Part shown: in pieces, positions 11,601-22,600 of the stretch
Numbering within the stretch: position 1 is the first letter of the stretch
Layout of the letters: every line of letters begins with the position of its first letter
From: Undaria pinnatifida
Lineage: Eukaryota > Sar > Phaeophyceae > Laminariales > Alariaceae
DNA: 64,000 nucleotides
Reading direction: 5' to 3'
NCBI GenBank assembly: GCA_012845835.1
Contig: JABAKD010000013.1
Coordinates: 13,880,348-13,944,347 of the forward strand
Notes under the pieces: generated by a model
Databases searched by the model: none
The model's input: the letters and a program-made list of their open reading frames with translations, nothing else
Told to the model about the DNA's origin: nothing
Made by a program: the position numbers and the translations under genes

Positions 11601-13562
11601 CGTCGTATTGTACCCGCAGCCCCTTGCCCCCGAGACGAGGGATAGCGGAAGCCCCTTTCCCCCTCTATAGGGCATGCATCCTATCCTCCTCGTCCACACA
11701 AAATACCTACAATCGAGTCAGACGCCATATAATGCCTGCATAATGTTTGCCCAGACGCGAATACACAGTCCTTCCAAGTCCGTCCAGAGTGACAGGTCCC
11801 CCACCCCCCCTGCCAACCCAAGAAACGCCTAAAACAATGTCGAACACCACATTATACCTGCAACTCCCTGTCCCCGAGGCGAGGGACAGCGAAACACCTG
11901 TATTGCTTCGCCCACATAACCAAAAATGCGGAACAACCTACCAGGTATAACTTCAAAAAATATTGAAATCGGGGTTTTGTCTATGACAGCCCCACACCAT
12001 TCCCTGTAGATCATTCGGCGCTCTGTGCTCTTTCACTGGCGCCGTGCTCCCTACTGCAGCCTTCAAATTGACGCACCACGCCCGTAGGAACACCACCAAG
12101 CCATTACATAGCCTGATCTGTAGTCCCTTTGGCCTTTGTCTTGCTGGGATTGGAGAAATCCGGTGCACCGCGGCCATGTAGTGTATCGTTTGCGCCGTTG
12201 CCGCGTATCCTCCCAGCAATCACGCCGCCAGTTTAGACATGTGTTGCCACTGTCGCGGTGGTAAGCGCTGCTGAAATCGCCCAAGATTCGCCGGATGCTC
12301 GCGTATACAGGAAGGGAAGGTATTCCAGGGTGGTGGACTATTTTGATTATGTCGCCGACGCCGCAATCGGCTGGAGTTGTGGGCCAAAAATACAAACAAA
12401 TCTGGGGAGAGAAAAAAACGCATTTTTGTAGTGTGGCAGCGCTAGATCACAGAAAGAAAACGTTTGAGAAAAATACGTGCATACGTACTGGTACTGATCC
12501 ATCTCTACAGCAGCAAAAACTAATTTGGTCACGGTATGAGGAGGAAAAAAAACAAAGACCTGGAACCACATTTTGAAACTTCAACGACACTATCGCGGTC
12601 CTCAGAGGGAACTGCAAAATGCTACCGCCTTGCAACACTGTAGTGGGAGCGCATCGCAGGGCGGCGCACTTTGCTGTTAGAGGTGGCGCTGGAGTTATGG
12701 CAGATTTACGAGTCTGGATCAACAACAAAAACGGTGGCAGGGGTTCTCTCAGCGGTGAATTCCTTCGTGTATTCAGCCGAAAAATATTATTTTGTGGGGG
12801 CAAAGCAACACAGGTGAAAATTTTCTTTCCCGTTCTATTGCATAAGGCCCTCACTCCCCCCCGCCGACACACAACACCAAAAAAAAAACGAAGCCTTTTC
12901 CAACTAAACGACACATCATGTATACCTGCAACCTCTTGCCCCCGATACAAGCGACAACCCGTTAGCAGCTGCTGCCGCGCCGGAAGATGCCTCCACCGCT
13001 ACCAACTCCCCCCCTTCTCCTAACGCCTCCACCATCTCTCGCAGAGCGGCGCGACCTGAACCGGTACGTGTGGCAATGGTAGAGTTGGGGAGGGGACAGT
13101 GGAGGAGGATCACTAACCCTTCACTACATCTTCATTCGTAGAAACTTTCGAGGCGGACATGATCAGGAGTAGGGTTGGGGCTCACAGACAAGCATGTCTT
13201 GACCACATTCTCGAAACCAGGCCAAGGTCTACCCAGCCCTCACCCCGCAAGCACTCCCACAGACAGCTCACCGTGGGGATGAAGATAGGTTCTGGCGTTA
13301 AGCATATGTCAGCGATTCTGTCAGTGACTATGTCGACAGTACGCCAATATTTCTAGAGTCCTCACTCCGCAAGCACACACGCATACACACACGACTCACC
13401 GGCACGGCCTCCGGAGCCAAGCCCAACCGCAAGGGCTCGCTTTCCTCCCCCCAGCCTGGCCACGACACCTATCATCTTGGACGAGTCTTCCGTCCCCCCC
13501 ACCCCGCTATCTGTTTCCGTCGGCTCGGCCTCTCGGAATTCCTCGAAAACTCGGTCGAACAT
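5676..13562 (-). CDS. O-methyltransferase, COMT/CCoAOMT-like (family 3), 4 exons
   Basis: Predicted class I SAM-dependent O-methyltransferase, 256 aa. Minus-strand exons are 13400-13562, 12959-13055, 10214-10537 and 5676-5862 (771 nt in total, with phases that agree). In order the protein shows: an N-terminal helix with GVVARLGGGKRAL leading to the glycine-rich SAM loop (VGLGSGG); an acidic residue after beta-2 (ELVAVEAS); LFDVILLGGG at the strand that normally carries the metal-binding Asp; a LIKRGGLVLCD strand; and a C-terminal PSGGLHLFKW, matching the GDGLhlarK end of this family. Donors are GTGAGT for exons 1 and 3 and a weak GTTGTC for exon 2, so the exon 2/3 junction is the least certain part. 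Exon 3 carries Ala/Gly/Ser-rich inserts unusual for the family. The start is the first ATG in exon 1; an upstream exon is possible, because a CAG acceptor at 13581-13583 would extend exon 1 to 13580. The substrate is unknown. Introns are long (4.35 kb and 2.4 kb) and full of repeats. Confidence 0.6.
7735..9745. mobile_element. ~2 kb foldback element with ~0.6 kb inverted arms
   Basis: The segment 7966-8580 is repeated in inverted orientation at 9105-9740. The arms encode nearly the same ~85-residue open frame (8123-8380 minus, 9302-9568 plus; for example REPPLVWQGE in both), with scattered substitutions. A 110-bp block at 7735-7850 is a further copy, inverted relative to the inner end of the left arm. 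The centre holds three smaller palindromes (8694-8743, ~8815-8905, ~8925-9060). It lies in intron 3 of the O-methyltransferase gene. No transposase is visible, so it is probably a non-autonomous foldback-type insertion. Confidence 0.8.
8694..8743. repeat. Near-perfect 50-bp palindrome at foldback centre
   Basis: GCGCATTAGTCTTGGTGT and its reverse complement are separated by about 14 bp. The flanks continue the inverted symmetry with ACTCTCGCATAC-type words. Confidence 0.85.
10018..10058 (-). repeat. Dispersed SFDKIF repeat, copy 2 (diverged)
   Basis: The minus strand reads ASFDEVLDLTAE, a diverged form of the shared MSFDKIFDLTA frame. It lies inside intron 3 of the O-methyltransferase gene. 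Confidence 0.7.
10538..12958. repeat. Intron 2 of the O-methyltransferase gene, with an interspersed repeat
   Basis: At about 11400-11900 and again at 12840-12955 a unit recurs with CACAAAACGCC, ATGTCGAACGCC, a TATACCTGCAACC-like block and TTGCCCCCGAGGCGAGGG. Two head-to-tail 50-bp copies (ATGTCGAACG(C/T)CTTAGCTTC) sit at about 11477-11570. A CCGGCACTACTCAACCGGCACCA-like block at 11100-11175 reappears at 19105-19175. No coding exon was recognised. Confidence 0.55.
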
Positions 13563-14851
13563 CAGGTTCAGCGTAGGATCCTGTTGGGGTCCATACGTGA
13601 AAGTTTCAGGGAATTATGAAGTTAACATACCCTGGTAGCACGAAGAATACACATTTGGGGGACAAAATAAGCATGGTTTTTAGGGCTTCTAATTGGCTGG
13701 ATTTCGCGGCGAGATCGTAGATGGGTGGCCAAGTAAGCTAAGTATAGCTACGTCGAATGGACGGGTGCTACGACAGAGGTAGCAATTTTTACCTAAAACG
13801 GTTTCCGAATGACGGGACACTCACTCCTTAACCCCGAAATGGTCATATTTTCGATTTTGTTTCCTGCACGACTGTTGCTGTGTATGTACCTAGGCTATGG
13901 GATTTTTCATCCGGTACGTAGCAGTTTCAGTTTTCATCCGGGATCAAACCAGTTTTTGGGTTAAGACATGTCTAAGGCTCCTCAAGTGATCACCCACAGA
14001 TGGCAAAAGAAAAAAACATGCACCCCTACCGTAGCACGTGTTGTCCTACTAGCCTACTAACCTACTAACCGACTAACCTACTAACCGACTAACCTACTAA
14101 CCTACTAAGCTATCAACCTACTAAGCTATTAACCTACTAATCTTAAATCTACTAAGCTACTAAGCTACTAAGCTACTAAGCTACTAACCTATCAACCTAC
14201 TAAGCTACTAAGCTACTAATCTTTAACCTACTAACCTACTAACCTACTATTAATAACCTACTATTAATAACCTACTAACCTACTAACCTACTAGCCTACT
14301 AACCTACTAACCTACTAGCCTACTAACCTACTAGCCTACTAACCTACTAGCCTACTAACCTACTAGCCTACAAACCTACTAACCTACAAACCTACTCACC
14401 TATTCACCTATTCACCTGTTAACACACCAAACGAGTTCTATTAACCTGTTAACCTATTCATCTATTCACCTATAACCTATCAACCTATCAACCTATTAAC
14501 CTATTAACCTATTAAGCTATTAACCTATTTATCTGTTAAACTATTAACCTATTAATACACCAAACCATTTGCCTATTATACATGAAGCATAATAACTCAA
14601 TCGGCTTATCGGGTAGCATTCATGACACGAAAAAAACACGGGTCGAGCCACAGACGCGACGGTCAGATAGAAAGCGCTTCCTAAGCAAAAACGATCTAGA
14701 AAAACTTAAGGGAACAAAAGTGGGATATGTACTGACAAAAAACATTTTTCAATTAGAAAATACAAACAACTAAAAAAGGAAACCGACAACACCGAAAGAA
14801 AAAAAAACGTGCTTTACCCCCGAGGCAAATCGGACTCGCAGCTTCACCCCC
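13563..14851. other. Intergenic space between O-methyltransferase and TrhO genes
   Basis: It contains a diverged GGTAGCA/TGACGGG dispersed repeat (13750-13830), the CTACTAACC satellite (14044-14575) and an A-rich stretch before the TrhO stop codon. I found no further exon. Confidence 0.5.
14044..14575. repeat. CTACTAACC tandem satellite, ~530 bp
   Basis: Dozens of copies of an 8-9 bp unit (CTACTAAC with C, G, T or CC between units), grading into CTATTAACC and CTATTCACC variants at the right end. The strand shown carries many TACTAAC words. It lies between two genes transcribed in the opposite direction. Confidence 0.9.
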
Positions 14852-17800
14852 TCACCTTCCCCGCTTCTCCAACGCCAATGCCAACGAACGCACCTGAAAC
14901 GGCCAGACCAGCCACATGAGCTTTCCTTCCCCCTTTCCAGCTAAGCCTTCCAGGATGTCAACCTCCGTCCGTCGGTCCCCATTCCGGCCCCCGAACCCCC
15001 CCGCCACCGCTGCCGTTGCAGTCGCGGTCGGTGTAGGGGGCAGTCCCATCCGGTGTCGTTCCTCTCGCATAAGCGACGCTCGCAGGTCATCCCGGGACTG
15101 CTGCTCCCCGCACCCGCGGCTGCAACAGGCGTTGTACTCCGACGCGCAACTGCAAGGCGACAGGGGAAATTGATGCGGAGAGAGCGGACGGGGAAATCAG
15201 ATCTTTGTACAAATCGCGGTCAACATAAAATTCGAGAACAATATACATTGTGTACTTCGAAGCAAAAAAAAGACGCTTCTACAAAAACAAAAACTTGCAA
15301 ATATTAGAGGCGGGGGATAGGGGAAGGGGGACAGGGAACGCGGGACTGGGCACAAGGGGCGGGGGACAGCAGAAGTGGGAAATAAGAGAGGGATTGGGGG
15401 ATCGCGGAAATGGGATAGGGGATATCGGGTAGGGGACGAGGGACAGGGAATGCGACAGGGCATAAGGTGCGGAGGACAGCGGGTATAGGACAGCGGATAG
15501 GGGGCACCGGGTAGGGGACGGGGGACAGGGTATAGGGGGCGGGGGACAGCAGAAACGGGACAGGGGGCAGCGGAAATGGGACAGGGGGCAGCGGAAATGG
15601 GACAGAGGACAGCGAGTAGGGGACGGGGGACAGAGGATGAAGGGACGGGGGACAGGGGAGGGGGGGGATAGGGGACAGGGTGCCGGGGACGGGCGGAGGG
15701 GAGGATGGGGGACGGTGCAGGGGACGGGCGGCAGGAGGCATGGAAAGATGGACGGGGGGCGAGGGGCTGGGGACGAGGGGCGCCGAGTGGTGGTGGCGGT
15801 AGCTGTTCCTTTGAACACGCCAAAAATGGCGGTTTAGAGTTGCAGAGGATTGCATACACCGTTGAAGGCCTCGTCAAGGATTACTGTGGTTACAGGTGAT
15901 GGCTATGATGCCCTTTTTCTCTTGTTTCACACTCCCATGCACCTGCCGTTAAAATTCACGTGCACGAGCTGTATCGCAGGTATTCAATAAACCCAGGAAA
16001 CATTTGATAAATCATATAGACGATGCAGCCCCCCCACCGCAGCAGGGCCTAGATCGGGCACGAGGTCATGCAGATCATACAGATCAGGCGCGTATCAACC
16101 CAGAAATACCTACATAATGGAACGAACGTCCCACATGTCCGGTATGTGCAAGGTTGGGACTGGCGTACACATTCAATCAACCTAGTTAATATGTGATAAA
16201 CCGCACATATCTTATGTGAGGCTAAGATACGAGCCGATGACACATTATCCAAACCATGCCGCCGATCCCACAAATCATACGGATCAGGGATTAACCTTCG
16301 ATGAAAGATCTAGATCCGGTCTGTGAAAGGTAAAGGCTGAAGGTGGGAGACGGACAGACCTCTTCAACTGTGGGCAGCCTCGTGTGGCAACACGATCTAC
16401 AACAACGCATGCAGATCATCCAGATCAGAGATATGTCTTACCATCTAGAAAATGGAAAAAGGGGGATCTGGACTTCCCCATCTGTGCAAGGTTTAGGGAG
16501 GGAGACGGACCTGTTGCACTGAATTAGCCTGGCGTGGCAGCACGGGTTGGCGCAGTTGGTGTGGTCCGAGCAAGGCTGGCCGCATTGGTGACACGACGAA
16601 ATAATGTCTCCTGTAACAGTGTCCCCCATACGCTTGTCGAACACGTAGTTCACACCCTGGGAGGGTGATATTTGGGGGGGGGGGGGGCGGGGGGAGGAGG
16701 GAAGCGGGGGGGGAGGTAGGGAAGCGCGGGGGGGAGGGGGGTGGGGGGAGAGGAGGGGGACGAGAGCCGTATAGAAAGTGTGGACGGTAAACGGCGTCCG
16801 CCAGTTGATAAGAACAACACACTTACCGTTTCCACTATTAAGCCTGTAGCTGTTAACCGTGGAGCTCTTCTTAATGCCGTATATTACGCATACATAATCC
16901 AAACCAATTCCCACCATGTTTCAAAGCGTTTCATTCGCGAATCATGGCCGCAGGCAGCTTAAAGTACAAAACAAAACGGCGTCGACCGGCCCTTTTAGCC
17001 CAACATACCTTAAACTTGGACTGCAGGCCTCGCTCCTTGGCAAACTTGGAGTAGGAAACAATGCCTCCCTCTAGCCTCGTCACGTTCGTGAAACCCATTT
17101 CTTGTTCCAAGTATGCTGCAATCTGCCGTCCAAATACCGCCCCCCCCCCAGAAAAAAGGAAGAAAGACGAGAGGAGAGGAGACGCGGCACGGTCGGGGCG
17201 TTAACCATTAAGAGTGAGCATGAGAACGAGTAACCCGTTTGAGAACCGCACCTATTTTTGGGGAAAGCATTGCCTTCGCGTTGGTGTGGGATCATCATCA
17301 TCATCATCATCATTATCATCATCGTCATCATCATCAGCAGCAGCAGGATCATCATCACCTTCATCATCATCATCAGCAGCAGCATCATCAGCATCATCAC
17401 ATCATCACATCATCATCGTTATTTGCGGTTCTGCACGGAGGGGCGAGAAAAAGAGAAAAGAGAAAATCATACCACAGTCCTAGCAGGGTCAGAATGAAAA
17501 ATAAACCGGAGCGAGCGCGCTGCGATCACAGGACGAGTCAAGAACAAACCACTTTCATTTATTTATGTTTTCCTCTTTACGCCCACTTGTTTTTAGAGCC
17601 CCCCCTGTCTACGCAATATACATACCTGGTATATATTGTGGTGTGTGTGGATACCAGGTCCATCCCCTAGACCGTACCGCCTCATATCACTGTAACCCTT
17701 CAAGGCCATCCTGTATCCTCGGCTGGGAGACTCTGAGATAATTTTCGTTGCAGAACCCCGAGAGGGTGGTGGACTTCGGTGTTCTTCACGCAATTTAAAT

Positions 17801-19657
17801 AAATAGGTCTACCTGCTGCGGGACCACCGGCCCACGTGTGCCGTCTTTTTTACCCCCGTCTGCCCTACGTTCTACCCTGGGAGGCAAATCCTATTGGGGG
17901 CTTTAGAGGGGGGGAACAGGTCACCCCCCCCCCCCCCCTCCCGCCCCCGCCCCCCCCCGACAAAATTCAGCACCGAAGCAACCCGGACTGCACGGGTAGG
18001 GTACGCGTCCGAACAACGAACGGAGTTGCTCGACACGCGCGCAGCCTGGTGATACCTCTACTGGTGCTGGTGCTGCTGTTGCTGTTGCTGCACATTCTTC
18101 CTAGAAGGTCGATAAGCCCGCACGTGTCACTTTTTAGATCGCTATAAAGTTACCCCCCCCCCCCACGAGGCGGTTCGTGTAAGGTGGTATCTCGATATAA
18201 GGCGGTCAAAATCGCTTGGGGTGGCTGGGGAATTACACTCGTAACCTGGAACGAAGCAAGGCGGCTTCCCCTGGTCATCCGGGTTATCGTGCTCTCTGTA
18301 TCACACTACCACCTTACTGGGGAAACCCTACTGTACTAGCTACTGTACTAGCTACTGTACTAGCTACTGTACTAGCTACTGTACTAGCTACCGTACTAGC
18401 TACTGTACGGTAGCCCACAAGGATTAAGTCGGCCGTCGCGCGCTGCACGGTACTCGCTGTAGACCACGGCGACGAAATGGCGTCGTCAACTGTAAAAGGA
18501 TTGCTGCTCGGCAAACGATCGCGGACGGCCCCAGCGAGCTACAGCTACGTAGAGCAGCGCACTGGCTGTGGCTGCTGTGACACCGCAAAGCGGTTGGGGG
18601 CGCTGCGACATCGCAAGGCGGAAATAGGCCGTTGGGCAGTACTACAGTAGTGGCCCCTCAGTAGGGCCGGTATGTGCCGACCAAAAACCCCGACACTACT
18701 GGGCTAGTCGGGTTTGCTCTGCACACTGCCGAGTCGTCCCTCTATAGTGCGTCCCTCTGTAATGCGTCCCTCTATAGTGCGGCAGTGATGGTAGGGGTTG
18801 CACATTTTTTGGGCAAACGTTTCTGACCTTATGACCTTCTGGCCGGTTAAGGTCCTCAAGTGACGAGCTATCGGTCGGTATGATAACTTCACCAATGGGG
18901 ATACTTTCTCCAGGAATAAGAAGCGCACCTAAAGTGTCGGTCGGGTATCGCGAACGAATGTATCGATGTATGGATGTATGGATGTATTCGAAGTCATGTT
19001 TCGGGTAAGACATTGAGCTCCTCGTGAAAGAAGCCCAGAAAGTTCTGACTTGCACACCCTAACGCGCGGGATGACCCTGCCACTATACAGTAGCTGATTC
19101 TCATTTGTGCCAAGCGATTTCACTGGCACCGTCACGGCAAACGGTACCACTCAACCGGCACCACAGAGGGCCCCCTGCTGTATCGTATAGCATGCAACAC
19201 CACAGACCCCCCCGAGGGATGATATTCCCAGCCAACCTTCTCCAAGGCAAGGGTGACACACATCACACACACGAAGACCACGAGAATTTTTCCTTCTAAC
19301 ACGCCCCGCCCCGCCCGGCCCCGCCCCGCCCCACCCCGCCCCACCCCGCCCCAACCCGCTCCGCCACGCCCACGCGAAGCTTGCCTTAACACAGCGGATG
19401 CCCCCCGTGCAGTAGGTCATGATGGGCGCATCACGATCAGCGTTCCCCACCAAGCGTTCTAGCTCCCCCCAAGACTCTCGGAAGAAGCTGGTGTCAAGGG
19501 GAAGCGCTTTGTCGAATGTGCCCACCACGCTCTCGTACCTTTACGGGACATTGACAACGGGGTGGAGGGGGCGTTGATAAGAGGTAGGGCGGGCGGCGTA
19601 CTCATTTGTTGCTCATCTTAGTAATTTGAACATTAATCTCTCTCGAGGTGGGGCAGT

Positions 19658-19688
<31 letters not shown>

Positions 19689-22600
19689 GGGGGGGGGGGT
19701 AACAAAGGAGAGGGGGGGGGGGGGGGGGTGTACACAGTTTGTGCATGGCCGTCGTCGTATGACCATAGACCCTCGCATCCCTACTATGCCGGGACGGAGC
19801 ACGTCGGGTTTTCGCCAACCAGGCAGGCGTTGCTTGCACTAAGCGCGAAGCGCCGTAAGGTGTTCGGCAAGTCGCATGGTGAACTGCATCCTTCCGAGAA
19901 CCGCTTGTAAGGCGGACTTTGGCACATTGTGCCTACTTTCATGCTTATGGACGACAGCGCCAATGAGTTAATTTGTTTTCTGAAGCGGCCACTCCAGAGA
20001 TAGCGATGGGTATTACTATGTAACTGCCTCGTGGGTGCCTTACCATATTCACACTACGTGAAGAGATCAATGTCCTTGTGCGGATATAGGGTTCTCCACT
20101 TCGCACAATATGATCTACTCGACAACCATCATGGTGACCGCCAAAAAAAAACAAAACGGAGAGTAGGGGTGTGCGTACTGATTTGTTGCTTGCCATAGTC
20201 ACTTTACCACTGACCACGCATCCATTTCGAGACGGAGCACCGTTTCTACTCCTAATAGCCTAATAGAGATTCCTCCAACATTTGGGCGCTCATTACGCTC
20301 CTTCCATAAACATACATGAAAACTGTTTGCTTATCCCATCTTCGTCCTGCTTCGCCGTCTGCGGCCAACGTCTATCTCCTAGGATAGCGTTTTTTTTCGC
20401 GCTTCTCTCTAGTCTACCACACTCTTCCATGTCACACACGTCAAATTTCATCATCTCCTCCAACTCATCTCGTTCCTCCTTGTATATTTCACATTGGCCT
20501 ACTATGGGAGTCCTGCACTCTATTGCTGTGCCACACGGGCACATATTTGAAGGAACGCCCTCCTCCTCCCGACTACTGGTATATATCTTTCTTCTTCCCG
20601 GTAGGTCCAGGTCCCCTACACGAAATCGCAGTTTCAGCTATTTCGAAGTCTTGGGGAAGCTGAGATGGAGAGGTAAGACACAGCCTGAGTGTGACCCTAG
20701 TTAGGCAAACGGGCTCGTTTAGCGGGTGCGCCTTTCTCTAACGGCAGGTGGAGACCCACCGTCGAAGGAGTCAAAAATGAACAGGCGCAGGCAAATCCCG
20801 CACTACCCAGGGTAGAGACAGAGCAAAAAGAGCTGTCGATTCCTGGGTGGCTATCTCACCTTCTTGGTTGAACCGTATAGGGATCAGCCAAAGAAGGCCG
20901 GCAAGTTCATAGTGTCGACTAACCGGAGGGGCGAGGTTGACACAAAGTCTGCGTTCTGCAGATGGACGAAAACTGGTACACAAACGAAAGTGTATGGAGC
21001 TTAAGCTTTTTTTACCCGGATCCCCAGGAGGATCTAAAAAAAAAAAAAAATCAGCTATTTCGAGGGGGGAAGGGTGGGGGTTATCCGGGGACGAAAATAA
21101 TTAACAGCGGGGGGGGGTACTAGCATGGGGGGGGGGGGTCTCACTTCATGCACAGCCGCAATCGTATGGGGGAGGGTTGTGAGGGGGGGGGGGCGCGGGG
21201 GCGGGAGGGCGGGAGGACTGGCAGGGGAAGGGAGTCGTAAAAACATGGTTGCGGGGCGTATTAACAGGAGGGAGAGAGGGGTACAAAGACAACAACAACA
21301 AAAATCACCATTATAACCAACATGAAAGCCGGCGCTTCAAAATCACAACAGGATTACCCCGGGGACACCGCTCCAACACACCCCGACCCCCATACTCACG
21401 AGTTCCGGCAGTCGAGCACAGTAGCCTCCTCCCTGTCCAGCATATCGTGCCACTCTGAGGGAGACAACCCTCTTCCCACTTTCCCGGACCTGCCGGATAT
21501 TGTCGAATCAAAGATACCATCAGTCAGCAATCGTCCAATCAAAGCCAACGTCAGCCGGAAATCGTCCAATCAAAGTGAGTGTCGCCCAGAAATAATCTAA
21601 TCAAAGCTAGCGTACCTTACCACTCTCCGCCTATCGCATCTTCCGCCGCGACTCCTTTCTCTTCGCGCTAGCCGAGGGGCTGGCTCGTACTCCCGCATAC
21701 CGTTGCCTATTTCGAGCCCCACTTCCTCCTCTTCCCCACCCCGACCCCTCTATCCCCCGACCCCCTCCTCAACTACCACCCCTCCACGGTCCCCCCCGCC
21801 CCCCCCGCCTCCACCAACGCAGCACCTAACCTCACCGGTCCGACCACTCGAGAGGCTCCTTGAGGCCGTCGGCCACTATCTGGTGCCTTGCCCGTACGTG
21901 TAGGGCGGGAAAGGGAGGATTTTCGAAGAATTCTTCCTTGCTCCAGCGCCGCTCCGCCCTGTTGAGGTACCTGTGCAGCGGCCGAATAGTAAACCAGGTC
22001 CAGGAGATGTGAGTCACTTCACGCATGCTGCGGTGGGGTTCAAAACACGCTGGAAACAAAATGAGGACTATAGAACGGACCAAACGGGGCAGCTCGGACT
22101 GTTGGGGAGAGAACGTGTGCGAGCTGCAAAGCACACGGAGGTGTGTGACACACGTGCAGCACAATGAGCGTTGTAATTCTGCACACGAATCCTACTTCTA
22201 AACGGGTGAAAATATGAGAACGTGTGCGAGCTGCAAAGCACACGGAGGTGTGTGACACACGTGCGGCACAATGAGCGTTGTAATTCTGCACTCGAATCCT
22301 ATTTCTAGGAGGGTGAAAATACGCATTTTTCGCCTTCTAGGGCGCGACTCTTACACCATATTCAAGTCAATGAGTTAACTCTGTGGTGATTTAGGTCGCT
22401 ATGTTGTAATCAAGCCAAAACGACTAGGGTTACAAACGCAATTCAGGTCTCTAGTCTATAATATAGTCAAGTCAAAATCGATAACCATGATGCTCTTGAG
22501 GTCGCTAGACTATATTAATATCAAGTCGAAAGGTGTGCTTTTCAGCTCGCTGGTCTATACTATACAAGTCAAAATGGAAAATATACACTATGACACCATC

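Noticed and set aside
14044-14575. CRISPR array
   Set aside because: Units are 8-9 bp with no spacers, and the context is eukaryotic.
15197-15877. Long Pro-rich minus-strand ORFs
   Set aside because: They are translations of the GGGGACAGGG minisatellite and occur in several frames at once.
20282-20704. 140-codon plus-strand ORF
   Set aside because: It is antisense to the LINE C-terminal fragment.
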